A DNA stretch of 64,000 bases from Desulfitobacterium dehalogenans ATCC 51507 (GCF_000243155.2 NC_018017.1:1860001-1924000); one strand, 5' to 3'. Shown: positions 45,641-54,663, counted from the first letter of the stretch. The notes: generated by a model not told the origin, from the letters alone. A program made the numbers and translations.

Positions 45641-46453
45641 CTAGGAGATAATTTTGATGGCAAAGAAGAGGTAGCGTCCAATGAGCTGGCCTACTACAAC
45701 CAGAGCAGCGGCCCCCAGGATGAAGGAGGCATCTTTGCTCTTTTCCTTGACAGGGAGGAAGAGCAGCACGGCCCCCACCAGGATGGCGGCCCATTTCAGA
45801 ACCATGGCCGGCATCATGCCGCTGAGAATAGCATAGCTCTGTTGCAGAGCATGATTGGTGCTGGCTCCGAAACTATTGTAATAGGGAATCATGGCGATGG
45901 CTTGGATTACGAAGGCTGCGGCTACGGCTATGGCTACGATGGTTTTCATCTTGCCGGTATCTTCCTTCATGCTCAAGGCGAGGAACAGCAGCGCGCCCAT
46001 GGAAATGGCGGCGGCATAGAACTCCACAACAATTGAACCGGACTTCCAGGCGGCAACGCTGGAGGAGGTGTAGACCGAAGCCATGGCCAAGACGTCAACC
46101 AGACCGATGGCGGCAGCCAGAATAATTAAAGCATCGATGGCTTTTTTCGCCTCAGGTTTCAAGTAAATGAGCAAAGCGGCGAGGACGGTCAAGCCGGTAA
46201 AGGCGCTGGTCAGCCAAATCTCCCGGCTCAGCCAGGAGGTGGCGAAGCGGGTGAGGGCATTGACCGCAGCCAAGGGATGGCCCAGATGGAGGAAGGAAGC
46301 GAGAAAGCCCACAATGGCTAACCCGGCGGAAATGGTTACAGCGGTTTTAAAGAGAGCGGTTTTGTTCAGTTGTTTGGCAACAGCCGTAAAGACCATTAAC
46401 CCAGCCGCCGCTTGCACACAAATGGTAAAGATAATTAAGGCGAACTCTTCCAT
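45641..46453 (-). CDS. dmsC: DmsC-like membrane anchor 3
   Basis: A 270-residue anchor with eight helices, opening LIIFTICVQAAAGLMVFTAV and containing FLHLGHPLAAVNALTRFATSW then LSREIWLTSAFTGLTVLAAL. Closest by eye to copy 2, but it keeps the full-length loop containing YYNSFGASTNHALQQSYAIL. GAGGTGTAACT precedes the ATG. Third gene of the dmsABC3 unit. Confidence 0.9.
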   Translation of the reverse strand: MEEFALIIFTICVQAAAGLMVFTAVAKQLNKTALFKTAVTISAGLAIVGFLASFLHLGHPLAAVNALTRFATSWLSREIWLTSAFTGLTVLAALLIYLKPEAKKAIDALIILAAAIGLVDVLAMASVYTSSSVAAWKSGSIVVEFYAAAISMGALLFLALSMKEDTGKMKTIVAIAVAAAFVIQAIAMIPYYNSFGASTNHALQQSYAILSGMMPAMVLKWAAILVGAVLLFLPVKEKSKDASFILGAAALVVVGQLIGRYLFFAIKIIS

Positions 46454-46455
46454 AG

Positions 46456-47031
46456 TTACACCTCCACTTCTTTATACTTGGGGTCCAGGGAGAATTTCCT
46501 GGGGTTGATCAATAAGGAGGGATTGGTAACCTGGGAGGAGGGTAGGGTAGGCAAATCTTTGACCAGGTCAGCCTTATGTTTGGCCGCCAATTGGTCCAGA
46601 TCACCGAACTCCAGGCAGCGCATCAGGCAGGCATCGACGCAAACCGGATTGGCACCGGTATCGCGGAGGTCTTTGCAGCTGTCGCATTTGCCGATGACGC
46701 CGGCTTCTTCAATGAATTGGGGGACACTATAGGGGCAATTCCAGGTGCAGTACTTGCAGCCGACGCATTTTTTGCGATCGTGCTGTACAGTGCCGTCATC
46801 AGCGAAATGCAGGGCCCCGGTGGGGCAGCCTTGAACACATTTGGCTTCGGCGCAATGGTTGCAGGCGCCGGAGTAGTGGTAGACTCTGGCATCGGGAAAA
46901 GAGCCTGTTTCATAGCTTTTGACTTTGCGGAAAATAATGCCCACATCCAGGCGGTTTCTATCTTTGCAGGCTACCTGGCAGGTGCGGCAGCCAATGCATT
47001 TATTGACATCAAAATAAAATCCTAAGGCCAT
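46456..47031 (-). CDS. dmsB: DmsB-like four-cluster Fe-S subunit 3
   Basis: A 191-residue subunit with CIGCRTCQVACK, CNHCAEAKCVQGCP, CVGCKYCTWNCP and CDSCKDLR...CVDACLM. ATG at 47031 is chosen because GAAGGAGGAG precedes it; a longer frame reaching 47079 would overlap dmsA3. Almost identical to copy 2. Electron relay to DmsA3. Confidence 0.92.
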   Translation of the reverse strand: MALGFYFDVNKCIGCRTCQVACKDRNRLDVGIIFRKVKSYETGSFPDARVYHYSGACNHCAEAKCVQGCPTGALHFADDGTVQHDRKKCVGCKYCTWNCPYSVPQFIEEAGVIGKCDSCKDLRDTGANPVCVDACLMRCLEFGDLDQLAAKHKADLVKDLPTLPSSQVTNPSLLINPRKFSLDPKYKEVEV

Positions 47032-47051
47032 TGTAGTTTCTCCTCCTTCGT

Positions 47052-49706
47052 TTAAAGTATAACGACTCTCATGGGCCATAAGTGGTCAGGGGTAAGGGGC
47101 TCACCCTCATATTTTTCCAGGTTGGCTAGGGTAGTATTGTAGCCGGAAACACCTTGGCCGCTGGTTTGAGGATGGCAGAGATAATTATCAGAGCCGGATT
47201 TGTCAATACCAGTTTTCTCATCCAGCTCCAGCCAGGTACCGTGGGGCAGCTCGATATAGCCGGGCATCAGCCGCTGGCTGACGCTGGCCTGACGCAGGAC
47301 TTTGCCATGGGGATTGGTGAGCAGTACGGTATCGCCGTCTTTGATGCCTTTTTCCTCTGCATCCACGGCACTGATAAATACCGGATTGGGCATGGCTTCC
47401 CTGAGCCAGGGCAGGTAGTCAAAACCGGTATGGGCGCGCCTTAAATAGTGAGGATTGGTGACTTGATAAGGATAATCGCCTTTGATCTTTTTATCCCAAT
47501 CTTTAAAGCTCTGTTCATAACCGTTGAGGGGCTGTACATAAGAGGGATAGGGTTTGAGGGTGCTGCGTCCCATACGGTTGATGATGTCGGCCTTGGTTTG
47601 GCAATAGATTTCAAACTTGCCGCTATTGGTAGTAAGGGGGTTTTTCTCCGGATCTTTGACAAAGGCTTCATAGGTGATAGCTCCATAGTTATCGCCCTCG
47701 TGACGTTCAACCTTGTAGATGCCCTTCTCCATCAGCTCGCGCAGACCGATGTGGCCTTGCTGTGGCTTCCCATCCACTTTGCCATATTTTTGCTCCCACC
47801 AGGCGAGATCCTCGGCAGTAATGGTTACTAAGGTTTCATAGTCAGTGCCTTCTTTGTTAATCACCGTAGTACCGGCAATGCAATTGAAGTACTGCTGCTC
47901 TTCCGACAGGGGATAGGCTTGATTCACATCAATGCCTAAGCGCTTGCCAAGCTCTACGGCAATCCATTGATCGCTTTTAGCCTCGAAAAGAGGTTCCATG
48001 ACTCTTGATGGGAAGAACTGCATGTCCCGGTTATACGACGTAAGGTAAGTGTAGGTGCTCTGTTTTTCCCACTGAGTAACAATGGGGAGTACGATATCCG
48101 AGTATTGGGCGCTGATGTTTAAGGAATAAGCACAGCTGAAAACAAAGTCTACCTTGCGATGGGCCTCGATCCCTTTGCCGACACCTTGGGTTGTCTGCAG
48201 GGTGTTGCGCCAGGAATGGATGATGACACGGATATCAATATCCCGCTCTCCCATATAGGTAGGATCCCATAGACTTGAGAAATCTTCCCACGTAGTCCCG
48301 GTTCGGTTGTATTTTCCGTTCAGTACGGCATCCCATAACTCGGGAGCGGTAATCACTTCTTTGCAGGAATTGGGAATGACTGGAGCGCCGGAAGCTCCCA
48401 TCCGGATCAGGTTAGGGCCGCCGTTAGTGGAGCAGTAGTATTGACCAGAGCCACAGGAGTGACCAGGTTTACCGTAATGCCCCCCCATTGCGGCGATGGT
48501 CATCAATAGTTGAGGGAAATCATCGGCGTTATTGCAGCGGGCCGGCGCACTGGCGTGCAAAATGGAGACCTTCTTGTCCTTATGCATTTCTTTGGCAAAC
48601 CAAATAATATCTTCCACCGGTGTGCCGCTGATTTCCGAAGCCCATTCAGGGGTTTTGGGATGATTGTCGTATTTGCCCAGTACATAGTCTTTGAAGTTTT
48701 CGTCAAGTTTGGCATCAGCCGGCATATGATTAGCGTCAAAGCCCACCGTGCAGCGATTGAGAAAATCCCAATCAAGCAAAGGATTGGTGAGGGGGTCGTC
48801 TTCTGTGATCATGACATAGGCTACCGAAAGCAGGAACGCCGTATCTGTACCGGGGCGGACGCGTATCCATTTAGCATCCGTGAGGTTAGCGCTTTCGTTA
48901 TAACTTGGCCCGACATAAATGAACTTGGCGCCGGCTTCTTTGGCATGGATTAAGTTGTGGCTGGGCAATCCAGCTGAAGCCCAGGCAGGGTTGCAGCCAT
49001 ACAGAACAATTGTGTCGCAGTTTAACAGATCCAAACGGTCATTGGCATCACCATAACCACCATTGTGAATCCCCACCATGCCACCGCCATATTTGTAGGT
49101 GCCTACGGATGAAGTATCATCCACGTCGGCATAACCGCCAAAGGCACTGATTGTATTATAAAAATCACACATATTGCTGCCCCAGGTAGGCATCAGGATG
49201 GAGCTGTTCCCATATTTCTCTTTGACGTGTTTTAACTCGGCAGCTACATAATCCAGGGCTTCATCCCAGGAAATCCGTACCCATTCGTCTTTGCCGCGCA
49301 ACGATTTGTCGCCGCCGGTGAGGGGTTCCCAATGTTTGCGTTTCATCGGGTATTTTAAACGATCCGCGCCAAAGGCCTGCTGCTGCTGGGCCCGTCCGCG
49401 CAGGCAGCCTCTCAGCTGGGGCTTGCTGAAGCTGTCCGGTTCGGTATCATCGGTTTTCTGGCGGACCACCACATTGTCCACGACAAGGGCGGCGTTATAA
49501 CATTTATAGCCGCAGTTAAACCAACAGGCGGCAGGTATCCATTCACCTTCCCCGTTGATTGCGGCCGCGTCATATTCCGCTCCCACCGGAGCGAGGGCAG
49601 TGCCGCAGCCGGCAAGGGCCAGGCTGGCCGTTCCGGCTGCAGTGGCAGCCAGGAATGTTCTGCGGCTTATTTGTTTCTCAGTAATTTTTTTGAAAAGATT
49701 TACCAT
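47052..49706 (-). CDS. dmsA: DmsA-like molybdoenzyme catalytic subunit 3 (Tat lipoprotein type)
   Basis: An 884-residue catalytic subunit. ATG at 49706 with AGGAGGTTAAGGTGT ahead; the open frame extends 41 codons further upstream but without a ribosome site and would bury the Tat motif. Tat motif ISRRTFLA (13-20), lipobox LAGC (C34), cluster ligands C61, C65, C69 and C101, presumed molybdenum ligand S200 in DDTSSVGTY. Very similar to copy 2 in all conserved blocks. First gene of a seven-gene minus-strand operon running to 42024. Confidence 0.9.
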   Translation of the reverse strand: MVNLFKKITEKQISRRTFLAATAAGTASLALAGCGTALAPVGAEYDAAAINGEGEWIPAACWFNCGYKCYNAALVVDNVVVRQKTDDTEPDSFSKPQLRGCLRGRAQQQQAFGADRLKYPMKRKHWEPLTGGDKSLRGKDEWVRISWDEALDYVAAELKHVKEKYGNSSILMPTWGSNMCDFYNTISAFGGYADVDDTSSVGTYKYGGGMVGIHNGGYGDANDRLDLLNCDTIVLYGCNPAWASAGLPSHNLIHAKEAGAKFIYVGPSYNESANLTDAKWIRVRPGTDTAFLLSVAYVMITEDDPLTNPLLDWDFLNRCTVGFDANHMPADAKLDENFKDYVLGKYDNHPKTPEWASEISGTPVEDIIWFAKEMHKDKKVSILHASAPARCNNADDFPQLLMTIAAMGGHYGKPGHSCGSGQYYCSTNGGPNLIRMGASGAPVIPNSCKEVITAPELWDAVLNGKYNRTGTTWEDFSSLWDPTYMGERDIDIRVIIHSWRNTLQTTQGVGKGIEAHRKVDFVFSCAYSLNISAQYSDIVLPIVTQWEKQSTYTYLTSYNRDMQFFPSRVMEPLFEAKSDQWIAVELGKRLGIDVNQAYPLSEEQQYFNCIAGTTVINKEGTDYETLVTITAEDLAWWEQKYGKVDGKPQQGHIGLRELMEKGIYKVERHEGDNYGAITYEAFVKDPEKNPLTTNSGKFEIYCQTKADIINRMGRSTLKPYPSYVQPLNGYEQSFKDWDKKIKGDYPYQVTNPHYLRRAHTGFDYLPWLREAMPNPVFISAVDAEEKGIKDGDTVLLTNPHGKVLRQASVSQRLMPGYIELPHGTWLELDEKTGIDKSGSDNYLCHPQTSGQGVSGYNTTLANLEKYEGEPLTPDHLWPMRVVIL

Positions 49707-50113
49707 ACACCTTAACCTCCTTCTGAAATTACGAAATATCTCTGAGCGTGACTCGGTGATGGACTTATTCCGGCCGGAAAGAGGCTGTAAGCAGTCACGG
49801 TTTGTACAGACACTGTTTGTACTAATCATAACATTTGCCGTCGCAGTGCCTCAAGTTCAAATATTAACCATTAGTTTCTGCAGTCTCAGCAAGCACATCG
49901 TGAAGATTGCAAAGCCCCGACGGCTTTTCTTAAGTCCATCTTCATTATATAATTGATTTGAATAGCTCAAATGTTCACGTGCACAAAGTAGTTGCTGGGT
50001 TTTTGTGCATCATAACCAAATGATCTTTAGGTTGAAATTTTATAGCATTATAGGCTAAACTACGAGTGACTGAAATGCTGATAGTTCGAACGGGAAGATG
50101 GAGGAAATGAAGC
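49707..50113. promoter_or_regulatory. Divergent control region dmsABC3/pucR3
   Basis: 407 bases without a gene. Visible are a direct repeat TTTGTAC (49801-49807 and 49816-49822), an inverted repeat TGCACAAA/TTTGTGCA (49980-49987 and 50002-50009), a small hairpin AAAGCC/GGCTTT (49911-49927) and a minus-strand TATAAT near 49945-49951. For pucR3, TTGAAA (50032-50037) and TAAACT (50056-50061) are 18 bases apart. The TTTGT-AC half-sites may be PucR-type sites. Confidence 0.45.
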
Positions 50114-51355
50114 ATGATGGAAAAAAACACTTCAATGCCGAACCCCATGCGGAAGCTGTTGAAAATGTCCGGTAAGGGCCTGGATGCTCTCACTTGCGCC
50201 CTTGCCGAAGTGTTGAATCAGCCCATCCTGGTTGCTACCCCCGCTTATGAAACCATTTCCACCACACTGCTCCATCCGGATCTGGATGCTTTCAGGGTTG
50301 AGATAGAAGGGGATTGGGCGGATAATGAGTCTATATTCTTCTGTACACTATCTACGGAAGCTTTGCGTCTGCAAGGGGCAGGTTGGGCTGTTGCTCCCAA
50401 TGGCCGGGTGTTGGGCTATCTCTTCGTACTGTATGAACAAACCGAGCCGGATTTTGAGGGGTTGCAACCCATCATTGAAACAGCTCTATCCTTATATGCC
50501 ATCCACCTTCAGAACAAGTTGGAGCTGAAGCAGGAAAAGCATAAGACCAAGAATTCTTTCTTCTATGATTTGCTCTATGGGAACCTTAAGCGCAATGAAG
50601 ATATTATTACCATGGGTGAGGTGTGGGGCTGGGATTTCCGCCGGCCCCACAGAGTGCTGCTGCTGGCAACGGAGCTGGAACATCACTCACCCGACTGGCA
50701 CCTTATGGAGGTTCTGCAAAAGATTGTGGACCGCACCTTGATCAATAAATTTTATAAAAACCCTGCCACCACAGTGAACCGCAACGAAGTTGTGGCCATC
50801 ATACCCGGGGCGAGAGAAAAGGGGGCAGAGCAAAAACAGGAAATCCTCTCCATCATGGAACACCTTTCCGGTCAATTCCAAGCAACAGCACCCCAGTACC
50901 GGATATCCTGCGGAGTAGGGCAAGCCTATACTCACCCTAATGACCTCTTTCGCAGTTACCAGGAGGCCAAAGTCGCCTGCGAGATGGGAAGTCTGCTGGA
51001 GGTTGCCGTGCCTTTTTTCAGCGAGATGGGCTTGGAGCGCATCCTTTACAAACATGACTTGGAGGATCTGAAGGAATACTATCATCATGTTCTGGGAGCT
51101 TTACCGGAGGATGAGGGGGAAGATAATCTGCTTTCTCTTCTGGAGAGCTTTGTGGATAACCAGTTCGATATGAATAAGACGGCTCAGGCTACTTTTTTGC
51201 ACCGCAACACCCTTCGTTACCGCTTGAACAAAATCGAAGCCCTTCTCGACCGCTCCCTGACCGATATTGATACCCGCCTGGATCTGGCTGCGGCGTTTAA
51301 GATCAGGCGGCTGCATAAAGAGAGGCTTGCTTCAGACGATCTCAGCGGTATTTAG
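50114..51355 (+). CDS. PucR/CdaR-type regulator 3, between dmsABC3 and the soluble molybdoenzyme genes
   Basis: A 413-residue paralogue of the regulators at 30549 and 40709, with MRKLLKMSGKGLDALTCALA, FYDLLYGNLKRNEDI, CGVGQAYTHPNDLFRSYQEA and NKTAQATFLHRNTLRYRLNK. ATGGAGGAAATGAAGC precedes the ATG. It is divergent from dmsA3 and co-directional with the molybdoenzyme gene starting 61 bases after its stop. It may therefore regulate both units. Confidence 0.88.
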   Translation: MMEKNTSMPNPMRKLLKMSGKGLDALTCALAEVLNQPILVATPAYETISTTLLHPDLDAFRVEIEGDWADNESIFFCTLSTEALRLQGAGWAVAPNGRVLGYLFVLYEQTEPDFEGLQPIIETALSLYAIHLQNKLELKQEKHKTKNSFFYDLLYGNLKRNEDIITMGEVWGWDFRRPHRVLLLATELEHHSPDWHLMEVLQKIVDRTLINKFYKNPATTVNRNEVVAIIPGAREKGAEQKQEILSIMEHLSGQFQATAPQYRISCGVGQAYTHPNDLFRSYQEAKVACEMGSLLEVAVPFFSEMGLERILYKHDLEDLKEYYHHVLGALPEDEGEDNLLSLLESFVDNQFDMNKTAQATFLHRNTLRYRLNKIEALLDRSLTDIDTRLDLAAAFKIRRLHKERLASDDLSGI

Positions 51356-51416
51356 TCATGGCTTATTGAACTAAGAATTATTGAACCAAAGAATCATAAA
51401 AAGGCTGGTGCTAGGT

Positions 51417-53405
51417 ATGCCAACGTTTCGCAATACATGTCCGCGGCATTGTTATAGTTCCTGCAGTATGATTTCCCATATGAGCGGAGGTAAGCTGACC
51501 CGGGTTGTGGGAGACTCCGCCCATGGCTATACCCGGGGAAGACTCTGTGCCAAAGGGTATTCCTTGATTCAATATGCCTTGGACGAATATCGTTTGAAAT
51601 ATCCTTTGCGTCAAGTGCGGCGGGGGTCAGGGGAGTGGCGGCGGATTTCCTGGGACCAGGCCTATGAAATCATCGCCTCCAAAATGATCGAACTGAATAC
51701 CCGCTATGGTTCTAATCTGGGCTTAGGGTATTATAAAGGCAATGGCAATGCCGGCTTGCTGCATCAGGCTGTGGAAGGAATGTTTGCGGGTCTGGGCCCT
51801 CATACCCGACCGACCGGGGATATTTGTTCGGCTACCGGGGAAGCCGCACTTATGGAGACCGTAGGTGAACTAAGTCCTGATCCGGAGGAGATGGGCGATG
51901 CCGGCTTGATCGTGATCTGGGGAGCTAACCCGGCCAATACCAATATCAATCAAATGAAGTTTATCTATGAAGCACGCCAAAAGGGAGTCCCATTGGTGGT
52001 TATCGATCCGCTCCTTACTCATACAGCCAATAGAGCCGATTTATATGTTCAGATCAATCCGGGAACCGATGGGTGGCTGGCTTGGGGTATTGCCAAAATC
52101 TTGATCGAAAGTGGCAGGATCGATAAAAAGTTCATTCAGGAAAAAACCAGAGACTTTGATCAATATAAGCTAGGACTTAAGAAGATTACTCTGGATGAAG
52201 TCTGTTCACAAACAGGAGTCCATTTAAGCGTTGTTGAAGAATTAGCCGCTCTGTATGCCCGCTTTTACCCAGCCGCTAATTGGCTGGGTTTCGGCATGCA
52301 GCGCTATCCCAGTGGCGGAGAATCGGTAAAGGCTGTGGGTGCTCTGGCAGCTCTGACAGGGAGTTTTGCTTCGGTTGGGGGCGGGGTCTATTTTCGCCAC
52401 CGGCCTCAGGAGGAATTTCCTCTGAATATAGCCAAGCATCAGGGAGTAAAGCATCCTTTGCTCACCTCTTCCCGGGAGGTACCGGTCAACGATTTTCCGC
52501 GCAGGGCGATGAAGCTTCAGGAGCCGCCTCTTAAAATGCTTTGGGTTTCCTGTGGCAATCCTTTGGCCCAGGATTATAATCTACGGGTTTGGCGTGATTT
52601 GTTTCAACACATGGAGTTAGTCATTACTGTAGATCTCTATCTGAACAGCACCGCCCGGCAGTCCGACCTTGTCCTGCCGGCTGCTTCCTTCTTTGAGGAA
52701 GAAGATTTGCATGTGAGCTTTTGGCACCACTGGCTTTCCTATAATCAAAAAGTGCTGCCGGCTTTCTATGAATCAAAGAGCGATTTACAGATTGCCCGGG
52801 AATTAACCCGTAAACTCAATGAACTCCGGCCTGGGTTTTCTAATTTTCCCGCGGAAAAAGAACCCTGGGATTGGATAGCAGGGGAGTTGTCTCCGGAGGT
52901 TAGGGAACTTTATGCTTTAGAGGACCCCGCCGATCTCCAAAAGTGCTCCTATAAAAGGAGCAAGGAACCCCTCTCACCGGATTGGAGCTACCGTTTTCCT
53001 GAAATTCAACCTCAACGTTTTCAAGATGTCAGAGAAAGGGATTCATCCCTACTGTTTCCTTACCACCTGCTTACTCCCCAATCCCTGCTTAAATTCCATA
53101 CCCAGTATGAGACCCTTTCCTGGCTTAATTCAGAGAATAGGGAAGAACCCATGATTGAACTGGCGGAGGAAATCGCCTGCAAGCATAATATCCGTGAAGA
53201 TTCTTGGGTTGAAATCTATAATGAGAATGGCTTTGTAAGTGGCCGGGCTAAAATCAATCCCTATCTTCCGGAGAAAATTATCCTGGTGGAGCAAAGTGAC
53301 CGTTATCCGATCAATCATCTGATCAGCGGTCAAGGGAAAGAAGGGGAAAGTATCCCTTATTTTGATTGCCGAGTCAACCTCAGGAGGGTGCGCAAGGATG
53401 TTTAA
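51417..53405 (+). CDS. Soluble molybdopterin oxidoreductase, Cys-type, without export signal
   Basis: About 662 residues. ATG at 51417 follows GGTGCTAGGT; the frame is open to a TTG at 51381 but that extension has no Tat motif either. The protein begins directly with the cluster motif C8, C12, C16, C44 (TCPRHCYSSC...GRLCAKG). The probable molybdenum ligand is C137 in GDICSATGEAAL. Later blocks are WGANPANTNINQMKF, WVSCGNPLAQDYN and the MGD-binding end. The lack of a signal indicates a cytoplasmic enzyme. The 8-base overlap with the Fe-S gene shows coupled translation. Substrate unknown; formate dehydrogenase-like or thiosulfate-reductase-like enzymes are possible relatives. Confidence 0.85.
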   Translation: MPTFRNTCPRHCYSSCSMISHMSGGKLTRVVGDSAHGYTRGRLCAKGYSLIQYALDEYRLKYPLRQVRRGSGEWRRISWDQAYEIIASKMIELNTRYGSNLGLGYYKGNGNAGLLHQAVEGMFAGLGPHTRPTGDICSATGEAALMETVGELSPDPEEMGDAGLIVIWGANPANTNINQMKFIYEARQKGVPLVVIDPLLTHTANRADLYVQINPGTDGWLAWGIAKILIESGRIDKKFIQEKTRDFDQYKLGLKKITLDEVCSQTGVHLSVVEELAALYARFYPAANWLGFGMQRYPSGGESVKAVGALAALTGSFASVGGGVYFRHRPQEEFPLNIAKHQGVKHPLLTSSREVPVNDFPRRAMKLQEPPLKMLWVSCGNPLAQDYNLRVWRDLFQHMELVITVDLYLNSTARQSDLVLPAASFFEEEDLHVSFWHHWLSYNQKVLPAFYESKSDLQIARELTRKLNELRPGFSNFPAEKEPWDWIAGELSPEVRELYALEDPADLQKCSYKRSKEPLSPDWSYRFPEIQPQRFQDVRERDSSLLFPYHLLTPQSLLKFHTQYETLSWLNSENREEPMIELAEEIACKHNIREDSWVEIYNENGFVSGRAKINPYLPEKIILVEQSDRYPINHLISGQGKEGESIPYFDCRVNLRRVRKDV

Positions 53406-53946
53406 GAGAAAGGGCTTTCTGTTTAATGCCAATCTCTGCATAGGATGCCGGGCTTGTGAGATGGCCTGCCGCAATGAAAATCATACACCGGCTAATATAC
53501 ACTGGCGGCATGTCAAGGAAATAGACCTGGGGACCTATCTGTCCATGGCCTGCAACCATTGTGACAGCCCGGAATGTTTCCGTGTCTGCCCCCAGCATGC
53601 CTTTAACAAAAGAAAAGACGGGATTGTTGAGATTGATTCTTCCCTTTGCAACGGCTGCCGTCTCTGTGTGAAGGCCTGCCCTTATGATGCTCCCCAGTAC
53701 AACATCAATACCAATAAGGTGACCCGCTGCCAGATGTGCTATCCTCGTCAGGACCATGGGCTGCCCCCAGCCTGCGTTGAGGCTTGCACCACGGGGGCAT
53801 TGACAACCATAGAGCTTAATGATCCTCGGCTGCCTGAAACGGTGCAAGTCATTCCAGGATTTACAGATATCCGCTTAACAAAACCTTCAATTCTCTTTTA
53901 TCCGCCGCGGCCGAAGAAGAGATACTTTCTTAAACAGAGTGAGTAA
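53398..53946 (+). CDS. Four-cluster ferredoxin-type partner of the soluble molybdoenzyme
   Basis: A 182-residue subunit with CIGCRACEMACR, CNHCDSPECFRVCP, CNGCRLCVKACP and CQMCYPRQ...CVEACTT. ATG at 53398 lies inside the last codons of the catalytic gene, after AGGAGGGTGCGCAAGG. No membrane anchor gene follows, so its electron partner is probably a soluble carrier or an anchor encoded elsewhere. Confidence 0.9.
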   Translation: MFKRKGFLFNANLCIGCRACEMACRNENHTPANIHWRHVKEIDLGTYLSMACNHCDSPECFRVCPQHAFNKRKDGIVEIDSSLCNGCRLCVKACPYDAPQYNINTNKVTRCQMCYPRQDHGLPPACVEACTTGALTTIELNDPRLPETVQVIPGFTDIRLTKPSILFYPPRPKKRYFLKQSE

Positions 53947-53957
53947 AACGAAGAGGA

Positions 53958-54003
53958 AGGGCAGCCTTCGTTCCTTAGTGAGGAACAAAGGCTGCTCTTT
54001 ATT
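53958..54003 (+). terminator. Terminator after the soluble molybdoenzyme genes
   Basis: GGGCAGCCTTCGTTCCT pairs with AGGAACAAAGGCTGCTCT (one mismatch) and is followed by TTATTTCCCC. It also lies beyond the minus-strand small genes, so it may act both ways. Confidence 0.75.
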
Positions 54004-54021
54004 TCCCCAAAGGGGAGCTTA

Positions 54022-54261
54022 TTAACCGGCTGCCGGATCAAAGAGATCGTTAATTGTCGTATCGACAATCTTCGCATCCTTGATCCCGGTTAATGCCCCG
54101 ACGGCTGTCATATAGATGTCACTTGCTATGAGTGATTCCATAGCGGCCACGATTTCTGTCACCTGCACATCTTCCCTTGGATCGGGAAGAGTAATGGTGA
54201 ACGTTCCGCCACCGGCGGTGGTGAAGACCAATCGGGCCACTTTTCTTGTGGATAACCCCAT
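54022..54261 (-). CDS. DUF2922 family small protein
   Basis: A 79-residue protein of the DUF2922 family. It reads RLVFTTAGGGTFTITLPDPR, then AAMESLIASDIY and KDAKIVDTTINDLFDP, as in the short proteins found in many spore-formers. GGAGGCTTCGGA precedes the ATG. It follows the DUF1659 gene by 32 bases. The biological role is unknown. Confidence 0.85.
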   Translation of the reverse strand: MGLSTRKVARLVFTTAGGGTFTITLPDPREDVQVTEIVAAMESLIASDIYMTAVGALTGIKDAKIVDTTINDLFDPAAG

Positions 54262-54293
54262 TCCGAAGCCTCCTTTTCATTCAGTTTTTTTAG

Positions 54294-54521
54294 CTATTCA
54301 TCCTCTGCCAGTTCCCAGGTTTTACGAAAAAACACATCGAGGACGGGATGCTTCGTTAAGCCAAATAACGCATGTGCAGCGTTATAAACGGCTTCTTCGG
54401 ATGCATCAAAGCGGATAGAATTGAAGGTTTTTTGTCTCGTGATGGGGACTCCGAGAGGGGAAAGACCCGTCTGATAGACCACCACCAAAGCTGCGGAATA
54501 AGGAATTCCTTCCACTGCCAT
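54294..54521 (-). CDS. DUF1659 family small protein
   Basis: A 75-residue protein. ATG at 54521 is chosen because AGGTGATTAAG precedes it; the 60-codon extension upstream covers the divergent promoter region. Family wording: VVYQTGLSPLGVPITRQKTF and EEAVYNAAHALFGLTKHPV. DUF1659 and DUF2922 genes commonly occur side by side in Firmicutes. Role unknown. Confidence 0.82.
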   Translation of the reverse strand: MAVEGIPYSAALVVVYQTGLSPLGVPITRQKTFNSIRFDASEEAVYNAAHALFGLTKHPVLDVFFRKTWELAEDE

Positions 54522-54594
54522 CTTAATCACCTGCCTTTCTTGATGGATTGACAGGCTAAGGCTGTCCCTACATACTATGAATGTGTTCCTCCGG

Positions 54595-54611
54595 GTGACA
54601 CAGGTTGTCAC
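54595..54611. promoter_or_regulatory. Operator-like dyad between the DUF1659 and DUF3102 genes
   Basis: Perfect inverted repeat GTGACA-CAGGT-TGTCAC in the divergent gap 54522-54663. Confidence 0.45.
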
Positions 54612-54663
54612 ACCAATCGGGCCAACCCCATATACTATATTAAAAACCCGGGAAGGGATTGGC

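Noticed and set aside
49957-49971. FNR-like box near the dmsA3 promoter
   Set aside because: TTGA and TCAA are five bases apart instead of six.
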